From Linum tenue (taxonomy: Eukaryota > Streptophyta > Magnoliopsida > Malpighiales > Linaceae): DNA of 64,000 nt. Positions 11,905 through 21,758 of the stretch are shown here, one piece after another. How positions within the stretch are numbered: the stretch's first letter is position 1; each line of letters opens with the position of its first letter. The notes below the pieces were generated by a model. The model saw nothing but the letters and a program-made list of their open reading frames with translations, was not told the origin of the DNA and searched no databases. Made by a program: the position numbers and the translations under genes. The stretch lies in assembly GCA_946122785.1 (NCBI GenBank), contig CAMGYJ010000011.1, positions 18,352,001 through 18,416,000 of the forward strand, read 5' to 3'.

Positions 11905-12251
11905 TGTCATAAACGCTCTGCTACGGATCGGGAAATCGCCAGAATCGATAAAGCAAGAATATGAAAGCGAGAATCGAAAAACATAGACACACGATTTACA
12001 TGGTTCACTAACACGATGTGTGTTAGCTACGTCCACGGGCGAGAGAGAGCCAATTTCACTATATGGAGGAGATTACAGATTACAGAGGAGTATGAGAAGT
12101 ATTTATAGTACTTCTCCATGTGGGTCTAAACCTAATCCAATCTTGCAAAGGAAACGGTTATAGACCAGGCCCAGAACCCGAACCCAAATAACAGCGAGAC
12201 CCCCAATTACCAGTCGTAGCGGCTGATAGTCCGATTCAAGTCACATCAACA
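11905..12251 (-). repeat. 5' LTR of the nested Copia derivative
   Basis: A 347-bp LTR, TGTCATAAAC to ACATCAACA on the plus strand. On the coding strand a TATA box (TATAAAT) lies near 12101-12108, upstream of the PBS at about 11893-11904. Confidence 0.8.
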
Positions 12252-12256
12252 ATGGG

Positions 12257-13116
12257 AATGGGAGTTGTTGTGAGAGGTGGAATAGTAAGCTTGTTGATTT
12301 GTGTACCAGTCAGGGGATTCATTTTGATAATGCCCCAACTTGTGACACTTGAAGCATTCAACAATAAATGCTCCCTATTCCAGCCTCTTCCTCCCCTTCC
12401 TCTTCCTCTACCTTGAAAGACTCCAGTCCTGCCTGCTCCCCTGCCACCTCTACCTCCATTTTTATAAGCCCTTCTCAAAGCCCGATCCTCCTCAACCAAA
12501 GGCTTCATGTGAAACTTTTGTTCATGAACCAATAAAGAACTCTGAAGAGCATCAAAAGAGAGGGTCTCTATGTCTCTGGACTCCTCTATGGAGCAAACAA
12601 CATAGTTAAACCTCTCAGTTAATGTCCTCAGAATTTTCTCCACTATCTTAACATCAGGCATCTCCTCTCCATAATTCCTCATATCATTTGCAATAACCAT
12701 AACTCTACTAAAGTAAGCAGAAAAGATTCACCCTCTTTCATCTCAAGAACTTCAAAAGTCCTTCTCAAAGCCTGCAACTGTGCATTCTGGACACGAGCAC
12801 TCCCTTGGTACTTTGTTTTCATAGCATCCCATAGTTGTTTTGAAGTAGCCTTGTTGGTGATGGTTTTCATGATAGACTTGTCAATGGAGCTGAACAGGTA
12901 GTTCTTAGCCTTGAGGTCCTTCAGCCAGAGATCTTCAAGAGTTTTGCTCTCCATAACAGACAGATGAGTTCCAACAGCAGGTTTTGTAATGCCATCACTG
13001 ACCACAGACCAATACTCTTTGGATCTAAGGAGATTCTCCATGAGAAGGCTCCAATTATCAAAGTCTCCATCAAACTTCGGCAGTCCCACTTGAGCAAATG
13101 CATCATTGTCACTCAT
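12257..13116 (-). pseudogene. Copia A gag (UBN2-type) with frameshift
   Basis: The likely start is MSDNDAFAQVGLPKFDGDFD at 13116, followed by the UBN2-type capsid region (WDAMKTKYQG, LQALRRTFEVLEMKEGE). A one-base shift near 12721, beside a short T run, moves the frame into MVIANDMRNYGEE, a GRGRGRGG-rich linker and a zinc knuckle. In the knuckle (CFKCHKLGHYQNES) the last cysteine of CX2CX4HX4C is serine. The 3' part is cut by the nested element at 12251. Gag would have formed the nucleocapsid. Confidence 0.82.
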
Positions 13117-13308
13117 TCTTGCAGCACACTTACAACTCTCAGAATACAACTATGACCCTCACCCTTGAAAGGATAAACTCACAAAGTAACTCTTGTGTTT
13201 CCCAAACCCAGAACCTATCAGCACACTTGATTTCACTCTTCAGTAATCACTTAGATCTTTTGCTTGAAAGCAACAATGCTTACAGCTTGCTAATGCTCTA
13301 ATACCAAA

Positions 13309-13643
13309 TGTTGAACACTATTGTATTGCAATCTGACAATTTTATTGAATGAAAAGAGAAATAACTTATACTAGTTGATGCAAGGCACATATCTCGGCTG
13401 CTACCAATGTTCCTTGACCCTGAAATCAAGCTGACACGATCCGCCAAACAACCTAGCAAGCTGAAAGTTCTCAACAACCTAACTAACACGAACTGGACTC
13501 AATTGTACCAAAAACACAAATAAGGGACTAACTATGCAAAACTCCAAACAATGCAGTTTCGCTTTATTACACAGACAGACAAATTTAAACTTGTTCTTTG
13601 GCGCTCTCTTCAATCCTTGTGGAACAAGGATTTCTTCTTAACA
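13309..13643 (-). repeat. 5' LTR of Copia A
   Basis: A 335-bp LTR, TGTTGAACAC to TTCTTAACA on the plus strand, so on the coding strand it runs TG to CA. It is followed internally by the PBS at about 13297-13308. Divergence from the left LTR is visible (scattered substitutions plus tip loss), so the insertion is not recent. Confidence 0.85.
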
Positions 13644-14375
13644 CCAACTCCAACCTTCGCCACCACTGCCCACCTACGACCGCTACCACCTCCACCCGTC
13701 GCCACCACTACCTGCGACCGCTAGCACCCTCCAAGACCACCATGTTAATCTACTTATCATTGTTTCTGGTCAATTAAAGCAATAAAAGAGTAAAATCTTC
13801 AATTGTTTTTTATATGGGTTTTCAAAGCTTCCCAACGAATCACTGATCTAATAACAGATCAGTTAGTCAAAGCGGACATGGAGAGTGGCGTCGGCCACCA
13901 GAAAATGAAGCCAACTGAGAAAGGAGGGTCGATCACCAGTAAGATGAACTTGAGTTGAACGTCGCCAGGCCCGGAGAGGAATCCGACAAAGACAAGACAG
14001 GTGGTCAGTAGAGGAGGTATGCCGCCGCTCTCGTTGGGAGGAGATGAAACACAATTAGGCATTGTAGGACTGCCGGCTGTGAGTTTGTTGATATTTGTTT
14101 AGTTTAGCAAGGTTAATTTAGTAATTTTATATTTTAAGTTAGAAAATAAAAGTGAAATTAGGGCGATGTTTAGCCATTCAGGAAACAAAAGGATATTGAC
14201 ATGATTGATAATAATCATGAACGTTATTAACAGAATTAGACTGCTGTATTAACATTGTTAAAATCCAATATGTTATTACCGGTCTTTTCCATGTTTTTAT
14301 GGAAAAATGTATGGTTTATTAGGGAGTAATTATGCAAGTAATTACATTAGGCATTTGTACTATTTTATGTTTTGA
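13644..14375. other. Spacer with CACC/CGCC-rich repeat, no gene
   Basis: At 13649-13735 there are imperfect repeats of GCCACCACTACC / GACCGCTA, continuing those left of the Copia insertion (7676-7716), so this was one continuous stretch before insertion. No coding domain is seen. Confidence 0.4.
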
Positions 14376-14957
14376 GAGGTACTAATTAACGCCCTAATTT
14401 TTTAAATTTATCGCCCTAATTTACACAAGTTAGACGTTTTTGCCCACAAAAAATTCCTAATCTCTAATCCCTAATTGTAGCCGTCGCCCTAACCCTAATT
14501 AGGTCTGCTCGTCGTCAGCCGCTCGAGGACGAAGAAGGAAAGACCTGAGCTCCCCCGTCGCCGCCGTTCGACTTGAATCGTCCTCGCCCGTCCTCGCCCG
14601 CCGCCATGCCTGCTCTGTGCGTCGGGCCATGCCTGCTTTGTGCACCGGCCGATTGACGTTGCCAATCGTCTCTGTTGCTGCCGAGCGATGGCGAGGAAGA
14701 AGAAGGAACCTCCCCGTCGGGTCAGGTCGCAGAATCAGTTGGGTCTGGTTGGAGAATGGGGGGAGGTCGAGTCTCATTGAACTCGGACTTGCAGTACAAA
14801 TAGGGCAACGACGGCGACAGGGAATTGGGCGACGGAATTCCACGGCGAACAGCGGGGCGGCTGATTTAGGGATTAGGGCGTACGTTTTGCGATTCAAGGG
14901 TAGATCGTCCATTTGATTAATTTAGGGCGATAAATTTAAAAATTTAGAGCGTTAAAT
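14376..14957. mobile_element. TIR element with GC-rich core (possible Pack-type MULE)
   Basis: About 42-bp inverted termini: left CTAATTAACGCCCTAATTTT with TTTAAATTTATCGCCC; right, read on the minus strand, CTATTTAACGCTCTAAATTT with TTTAAATTTATCGCCC. The AT-rich arms enclose a distinctly GC-rich interior (about 14500-14880) with long overlapping open frames on both strands but no domain that I recognise. Composition contrast suggests a captured genomic fragment. No clean TSD was identified. Confidence 0.5.
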
Positions 14958-17228
14958 AGGATTTCAGCTTTTTTTAGCCCAATCATCAATCTTTGTCTGT
15001 AACAACATTTTACTAAAGGTTTTTGCAATGTCGTTAATAAAAAATGGTTGGATTATTAATAAGTAATTTTAAACGGTATTACTAATGTTTGATGTTACTA
15101 ACGAAAGTTGTGGTTATCGTCAATTGGTGACCTTGGTAGTTATTAATACCTGTTGGTATTCGTGTGGACGCTTTTATTTAACCCGGTTGACAAGTGATAT
15201 ATTTTCATTGAAGAATGCAATGTTTCCGTTAACAATGGTAAAACAAAATGATGTGAAAAAATATTGATGACCATGAGTGTTATTAATCCAAATGGGTTTG
15301 TCATAATTGTTAATAAAACTGAGTGGGTTATTAACATCTTAAATTAATAATGATTATTCGAAGTCTTCCTAACATGAACACGAGTGGCTAATATACCTAA
15401 TAACGTTGACATTATCAAAAAAAGAAATTACAGTAATAACCAATTTTTTCGTAAGTAAAAAAAATTATTTTTGAAAATTAGTAATGATTTTCTGTTGTTA
15501 ATGATACGTCGCTTAAATGTTGATAAGATTACATTAGATTGTTAATTATGGGCCTAAAATTGTTAATAATTAAATCTATCATAATTGTTAACATTAATAA
15601 CAATTACATTACAACCTTGAAAGCATTACAATAGATTGTTAAAAATGGGTCTGAAACCGAAAGTGTTTTGGAAATGGTGATAAAATCTTTTTATATCGTT
15701 GATAATTCATAGCAAAAAGGTTGATAACGTTATCTTGGTTTGATAACAATGGACCAATAAACGTTGATGATTTAAATTTTGGACGTTGTTTCATAAGTAA
15801 CTAGCAATTATTTAGTAAAAAATTTGTTAACAATCTCTATGCACATCTTTAATAATATCTAGCATAAACGTTGCTAACTTTACATCAGAGCGTTTCACAA
15901 TGGATAAAAAGTTTATATTGTAAAATTGATGATAATTAGTCGAAAAATAAAAAATAATTTAATTTCTAGTATTTTTCCTTATATCTCTCAAACAAAAAAA
16001 AATGAAATTCCATTATAAGCACCCTAGTTTAGTTAAATTGTCTCGGCTGCGACGATGATGATGCTGGGACCTGGGAGAATAACAAGTCGGCCAATAATCT
16101 TTAAACTAAAAAATCCTAGCCTAATGGATCAATTAAACCCACCGGCTGTACATGAAAATTGGGAAAGAGTCAATTAAAAAATAATTAAAATACCATAATT
16201 ACCCTTAATAACTACTAACTATCTTATAACCACCCTAGATTAATCTAATGGCCAGGATTTGCTTAAGAAATTTCTTAAACTTTGAGGCTTAATGACTTGA
16301 ACTTATCCCCTAGGGCAGATAGTGTCTAGTAGTGATATGTGAAGTGTGAACACAATTATTTTGCTGGAGAAAATCTGTGAACGGAAATTGCGTAACTAAA
16401 GAGTAGAAAAAAGGCATGTTGACTAGCTATCGATAGTCCACGAATTTGCAGTCAAAAAGTCAAACCTCGCATTTCCAAAAGGAACAAATCATGGAAATGA
16501 ACAAAAATCAATCAAGGGCCGTTGTATTGTTTCTGCGCCATGAATATCACACTCAAAATAGACGATAGTTAAGCAAGGGAACCCACAGCCAGCCCGAAAT
16601 AATTGCTTTCACTTACTTTGATAGATAGCGAAGGGAAACAATGAACTTGGCCGGACAGCAAAAGCTGAGCAGCAGTGGAAAATCGATCTCAAGGGAATTT
16701 CCAAGTGTTTGATTTGATTTGATTTGGTTTGGTTTGACCTCCTCGATCGTTTGCATGTCTTCTCCAGCCAAGCCAAGCCAAGCCAGCAGCCGCTCCTCCT
16801 AATTTCTCTTCTCCTAATTATTATATGGCAGGTTGCGCTGTCCATTTTAATTCTTTTTCTTGGCATGTCATTTTATTTATTAAATGTAATAACCCGCGTA
16901 TTCACAACTCATTTGTTAACTAAGAGTCTAAGACCACACTTACTTCTTAATTTGAATATTTCAATTATTTTGGATAGATGCAAGGTGCCGACAGAAAATT
17001 CTTACCGGTTTAGTTTAGGGCAAGTTAAAGCCAATGAATCGTCCTGTTTGCTCGCCCAGCTCCCTCATGTCATTGCATGAACAGATCGGAGGCATGGAGC
17101 TTGCCTTTCTGAAATTTCTTTTACATTTTTCAAAAAAGGGAATCAAACCAAGAATCCCAGAGAAAGCATTCTTGTACTGTTTATTTCCCCACTCTCCTCA
17201 ACATGGTTTCATTCAGTTTAACCACTAA
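14958..17228. other. AT-rich spacer with dispersed GTTAATAA-type words, no gene
   Basis: From 15000 to 15900 the words TTGTTAATAA, GTTGATAA and TTATTAAC recur on both strands, giving a low-complexity look. Short ORFs at 15085, 16609 and 16724 have no supportable family. At 16715-16735 there is a short GATTTGATTTGATTTGGTTTGG run. Confidence 0.4.
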
Positions 17229-17237
17229 TAACTAATA

Positions 17238-17315
17238 GGGTATGCCTACTATGACATTCATGTCACGGTGACATGCAATTTTCGGTCGACCTATTCCTGA
17301 AGGCGGTCGACCGAA
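17238..17315 (+). repeat. Left TIR of the 12-kb MULE
   Basis: Starts GGGTATGCCTACTATGACAT, then CATGTCACGGTGACATG (a near-perfect palindrome), then TTTTCGGTCGACC. GGTCGACC occurs 46 bp and 67 bp from the tip, the same offsets as in the right TIR. Confidence 0.92.
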
Positions 17316-17640
17316 TTGACTAATTTGGGCAGCACGAGAAAGCATTGCAGTCGACCTCAACGACCACCTGGTCGACCGCACTTAGTTTAAGTTGTTATTT
17401 TTGGTCGACCAGAATAAAACCTCGGTCGGCCATTTCGTTGGCGTCAGAAACAACATGGTCGACCACCTAAGGTATATAGGTCGACCACTTGATGGCAGTC
17501 ATTAACAAAATGGTCGAACGGAGAAGGAAAGAGGTCGACCATATAGAAGATAAGTGTTCTATCAAAGTGTCCAATCATTTGACGTAAAATGAAGATCAAG
17601 TGTTGGTTTCGCGGTCGACCTAATCCGGTACGAGGTCGAC
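17284..17640. repeat. GGTCGACC motif cluster next to the left TIR
   Basis: Nine exact GGTCGACC palindromes by hand count, plus degenerate forms such as GGTCGGCC, GGTCGAAC and AGTCAACC. Spacing is irregular, roughly 20-60 bp. There is no ORF. Confidence 0.9.
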
Positions 17641-17937
17641 CGAATACAAGAAAGTCAACCTATGCCTCGTGTCTTTTTTGCTTATGTATGTCGATTTGTG
17701 TGGTTCTTTTGATCGTATAAATTATGTTTCAAACCATCATAAATAGTCATAAATAATGATAACAAGGACTCATCAATTCATAGCATAACAACTAAACAAA
17801 CTAACAAGAAATACAATAAAACAGAAATCATAATTGTTCACACATAAAAATAAAACTAAAAAAACAACAGAATAACAATCAACAATCGTTTGACCACTTA
17901 ACAATAAAAACACACAATCTAAAATCTCCGCTCCTAC

Positions 17938-19174
17938 TCATCTCCCCCCCTCTCCCTCATCCACATTTTCTTCATTGGTGGTGCTAGCATGATGGTGGTC
18001 GGATGTGGTGGGATGCATGTATCTTCCGCTGAAAGATCGCCACTCATCTCGCATCTCATTCACGATCACATGCATTGTGCTCATCTGGGCGGTCATTTTC
18101 CCCATGTAGTCGTACATGCCAGTCATCTGGGTGGACATCTGGCCCATATACTCGTACATGCCATCCATGCGCTCCCACACACGCTCTAAGGTGATCGGTG
18201 GAGTTGAACTCTGTGCCTCCGCCATTGGCTCGTCTCCTTCATCACCATCATCATCCTCATCATCATCATCATCACCACCACCATGAGCATTGTTTATTCT
18301 GACATACTCACCATTACGCAGCTCAAAGCCCATCTTTTTCAGAGATGAAACAGTATAGAAATCCTGCCTTGAGATTCTTAACCCCACCTCTTCACTTAAG
18401 TTCACATTAAAAATGCTCAAATAGCACAGTGAGGATCATCCCATAGGGAAGATTCCTGTTTGAACTCTCTGCAGCAGTAAGCATGTGGTTAAAGATCAAG
18501 TATGGCAAGTTCACCATCTCGTTTAATAGTAGGTTGGTGAGGAGCTCCATGTCGAAGTAGGTGACTGTCTCCCGATGTCCACCCTTTGGCAGAATGTTGT
18601 AGGAAAGCATGTGGTGAAGAACTCTGGCTTGAATTGTCAGGTGGTTACTCGTTGGCCTATTGCGACCCTGAGCATCTTCCTCTTCATCAAGACCACATAC
18701 CGTCTGGATTTGCTTGGCTCTCGTGAAATGCGTTTCATTCCAAGCACCGTAAGAATGGATTCTCTTCCCCTCGTTTGGAGCCTCTAGTACTTGCGCCAAC
18801 ACATTCTTGCTGATGCGCATCGCCACCCCATTCACATAGGATTTGAATGCGTGAATGGATCCATTTGCATTGCGCTCGTAGACGATGTTGTTGTAGAAGT
18901 ACTGTACCAGTTTTGGGTAGTATGGTACATTGAGAGATATCACCTTCAGCCACTCCTGCTCGATGAAGGGTCCCAGAAACCCGTAATTCTCGAAATGAGA
19001 ATACGCATCCGTCGTCAATGGCCTTCCCGGAGCCACCCTGCGGTTGTGCATTCTCTTCTCTTCATAGTTCTCACTTTGCTCCTTGGTCTGGAACAGATTG
19101 GGATTGAACTCTTCCCATTCCGAACTTGAGGCAGCATCTTTTTGTGCCTTTCTTTTCTTTTTGCCGCCAAACAT
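17938..19174 (-). pseudogene. PF20167-like 'putative plant transposon protein', frameshifted
   Basis: The start is MFGGKKKRKAQKD at 19174, directly after a CGCAG acceptor-like site that suggests a 5' UTR intron. A basic N-terminus is followed by WEEFNPNLFQTKEQSENYEE, FLGPFIEQEWLKVISLNVPY, VRISKN-like FKSYVNGVAMRISKNVLAQV and LLTNLLLNEMVNLPYLIFNH, the layout of the 'putative plant transposon protein' domain (from memory PF20167). At about 18410 a T5 run shifts the frame: one frame ends at 18407 and the other continues NVNLSEEVGLRISRQDFYTV. That second part holds an Asp-rich acidic tract and MYEYMGQMSTQMTGMYDYMG-type heptad repeats, probably a coiled coil, ending at 17938. Biochemical function is unknown; inside a MULE, an accessory or DNA-binding role is inference. 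Confidence 0.72.
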
Positions 19175-19509
19175 CCTGCGATCAAATAAGCAAGAATACA
19201 CGTTAGTCACATTTTTGAAATGAACAATACGTGGTCGACCACTCCATAAAGCGGTCGACCTCAGTTAATTTAAAACGAGAATGGGTCGACCTCAGAAGAA
19301 TCATAGGTCGACCTCAGTTAATTTAAAACGAGAATTGGTCGACCTTAGAAGAAGCATATGTCGACCTCAGTTAATTTAAAACGAGAATGGGTCGACATAA
19401 ACCCGTAACAATTCAAGTACAAAATTGCTTTCATAGGTCGACCTCAGAATAAGCATAGGTCGACCTCGGAAAATTTAAATCGATTGAAAACTAGATGTGA
19501 CTTTCAGCA

Positions 19510-19798
19510 GGAGTGCAGTTCAGGACATTAGACCACCTTGGAATGCACTCGAAGACACAAACGTCTGCTGCCTTCACCGAGTTCTCCTTTGCAACCCTAT
19601 GTCGGTCACCGACAAGCAAACAACAACAATATAACAAAGAAGATCCGGGACATGCGGGGCGATGGTCGACCTCTTCTATTGTTGTTGTTTGCTTGTCGGT
19701 GGCCGGCATAGGGTTTCAAAGGAGAACTCGGTGAAGGCAGCAGACGTTTGTGTCTTCGAGTGCATTACAAGGTGGCCTAATGTCCTGCACTGCACTCC
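19510..19798. repeat. Long inverted repeat: 122-bp arms, 45-bp loop
   Basis: The arm 19510-19631 and the reverse complement of 19677-19798 differ at only about eight positions. Shared blocks include CACTCGAAGACACAAACGTC and TGCTGCCTTCACCGAGTTCT. The loop holds one GGTCGACC. A transcript would fold into an extended hairpin. Short ORFs on both strands here are mirror images of each other and are not considered genes. Confidence 0.92.
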
Positions 19799-19859
19799 CC
19801 ATGAACATCTGGCTTTCAATCGATTTAAATGGCCCGAGGTCTACCTCAATAAGTTTAGC

Positions 19860-20703
19860 ACAAATAACTCGAATTTTTGCCTTCATCGGTCGACCTCAGA
19901 AGCATCATAGGTCAACCTCGGCAAATTTTAAACGAGTCTGAAATGGCCCAAATGCTTTCAATGTTGAATGCAAAACAGATCCGGTCGACCTCATAAATAG
20001 AAGAGGTCGACCAGAGTTAGTTTCGCACAAATAATTCATAAGAGAATGGCACAACTCGAACTTTTGCCTTCATAGGTCGACCTCAGAAGCATCATAGGTC
20101 GACCTCGGCTAAATTGAAACGAGTCCGAAATGGCCCAAATGCTTTTGCTATTGAGTGCAAAACAGATCCGGTCGACCTCATAAATAGAAGAGGTCGACCA
20201 GTGTTAGTTTCGCACAAATAATTCATAAGAGAATGGCACAACTCGAATTTTTGCCTTCATAGGTCGACCTCAGAAGCATCATAGGTCGACCTCGGCTAAA
20301 TTGAAACGAGTCTGAAATGGCCCAAATGCTTTCAATGTTGAATGCAAAACAGATCCGGTCGACCTCATAAATAGAAGAGGTCGACCAGAGTTAGTTTTGC
20401 ACAAATAATTCATAAGAGAATGACACAACTCGACCTTTTGCCTTCATAGGTCGACCTCAGAAGCATCATAGGTCGACCTCGGCTAAATTGAAACGAGTCC
20501 GAAATGGCCCAAATGCTTTTGCTATTGAGTGCAAAACAGATCCGGTCGACCTCATAAATAGAAGAGGTCGACCAGTGTTAGTTTCGCACAAATAATTCAT
20601 AAGAGAATGACACAACTCGAACTTTTGCCTTCATAGGTCGACCTCAGAAGCATCATAGGTCGACCTCGGCTAAATTGAAACGAGTCCGAAATGGCCCAAA
20701 TAC
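19860..20703. repeat. 187-bp tandem repeat, about 4.5 copies
   Basis: Anchors (the C of CATAGGTCGACCTCAGAAGC, or CATCGG in the first) occur at 19884, 20071, 20258, 20445 and 20632, an exact period of 187 bp. Each full unit contains four GGTCGACC motifs and the words AGTTTCGCACAAATAATTC and CGAAATGGCCCAAATGCTTT. Confidence 0.93.
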
Positions 20704-21318
20704 TAGTAGCAAAACATCACAGGTCGACCTCAATATCATCACAAGTTGACCTCAGTCTGTACAACAGGAATAAATCGATTGAAAGCCAGATGCGGTCGAC
20801 CACGAAAATGAAAAGGTCGACCGCATCTGACGAACAGAAGGGTAAATCCCTCTTTTGAAGCCATAGATCTAAATAAAAACCCAAATACTCATAGCAAAAC
20901 GTCACAGGTCGACCTCAATATCATCACAAGTCGACCTCAGTCTATACAACAAAAGAAAAAATTGATTGAAAGCCAGATGCGGTCGACCACGAATATGAAA
21001 AGGTTGACTGCATCTGGCAAACAGAAGGATAAATTCCTCTTTTCAAGCTATATAAAACAGAAATAAAATCGATTGAAAGCCAGTTGCGGTCGACCACGAT
21101 GATGAACAGGTCGACCGCATCTGACGAACAGAAGGGTAAATCCCTCTTTTCAAGCTATAGATCTAAATAATAAATCCATAAAATCGTAGCAAAACTTCAC
21201 AGGTCGACCTCAATATCATCATAGGTCGACCTCAGTCCATAAAACAAAAATAAAATTGATCGAAAGCCAGTTGCGGTCGACCACGATGATGAACAGGTCG
21301 ACCGCATCTGACGAACAG
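20704..21318. repeat. Second tandem family (about 185 bp) with cruciform-forming arms
   Basis: CACAGGTCGACCTCAATATC recurs at 20718, 20903 and 21198. Within each unit CAGATGCGGTCGACC and GGTCGACCGCATCTG form perfect or near-perfect 15-bp arms around a 13-bp loop (for example about 20790-20830). The unit near 21061-21180 is a partial copy, explaining the 295-bp step. Confidence 0.85.
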
Positions 21319-21758
21319 AAGGGAAAATCCCTCTTTTCAATCTTTAGATTTTTCGAAAACAATCTAATCTACCAAAGAAGAAGACAAAATCGAATCAAAT
21401 GAAAAAGAGGACTGAAAGCTATACCTTGTTCTTCTTCTAAGTGATGAGGATGAAATGGAATGGAGGTTCCTTTGAGTTTTTGGAAAATGGAGTTTTTGGA
21501 AATTGGAGAAGAAGATGAAGAAGGGAAGGGAGAGGAAGAATGAGTGGATGTGGTGGGATAGGGTTCTGATTGTGATGTAGAATGAGTGGGGGAGGGTTTC
21601 TTAAATAGAGGATTGGGGGAGGTTTGGGTGGATGTTGCTATTGTTTATTTCAACCAACAATCAATTAACTCATAAATTATTAAGATAATTCGAAGAAAAT
21701 ACAATGCAATCACAGTTATTAAAAAATAAATAAACTCCTAAAAAACAATAGAAGAAAT

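Larger units (their letters stand above)
11306..12251 (-). mobile_element. Nested Tnt1-like Copia deletion derivative
   Basis: This insertion lies in the gag-pol junction of Copia A. Its right LTR is 11905-12251 and the left is only the outer 208 bp (11306-11513). Flanks GTGGG (11301-11305) and ATGGG (12252-12256) fit a 5-bp TSD with one change. Inside the right LTR the minus strand reads TGGTACCAGAGC, a tRNA-Met-type PBS. Only the first about 115 codons of gag remain before a direct junction into the 3' LTR, so RT, integrase and the inner 3' LTR are deleted. Confidence 0.85.
7722..13643 (-). mobile_element. Copia LTR retrotransposon A (defective, minus strand)
   Basis: Two related LTRs (7722-8048 and 13309-13643) bound gag, protease, integrase, RT and RNase H in Copia order on the minus strand. 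CCAAC at 7717-7721 and 13644-13648 is an exact 5-bp TSD. Inside the right (5') LTR the minus strand reads TGGTATTAGAGC, a tRNA-Met-type PBS; next to the left LTR is the polypurine tract CAGGGGAGGAAA. The coding frame is broken by stops and shifts, and a second Copia derivative interrupts it at 11306-12251, so it cannot be autonomous. Confidence 0.93.
19204..21303. repeat. Main GGTCGACC array between accessory gene and transposase
   Basis: About 36 exact GGTCGACC copies by hand count, mostly as AGGTCGACCTCAG or CGGTCGACCTCAT, with degenerate variants (GGTCAACC, AGTTGACC). The block contains the hairpin at 19510-19798, a 187-bp tandem repeat and a second family of about 185 bp. No supportable coding sequence is present. 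Confidence 0.9.

Noticed and set aside
16609..17228. Short ORFs left of the MULE
   Set aside because: No domain, no homologous pattern, and composition like the surrounding spacer.
19491..19941. Open frames on both strands around 19500-19940
   Set aside because: They are mirror translations of the two arms of the inverted repeat and have no start context or domain.
19860..21318. CRISPR-like array
   Set aside because: Units are 185-187 bp tandem copies without short constant repeats and unique spacers, and the host is a plant.
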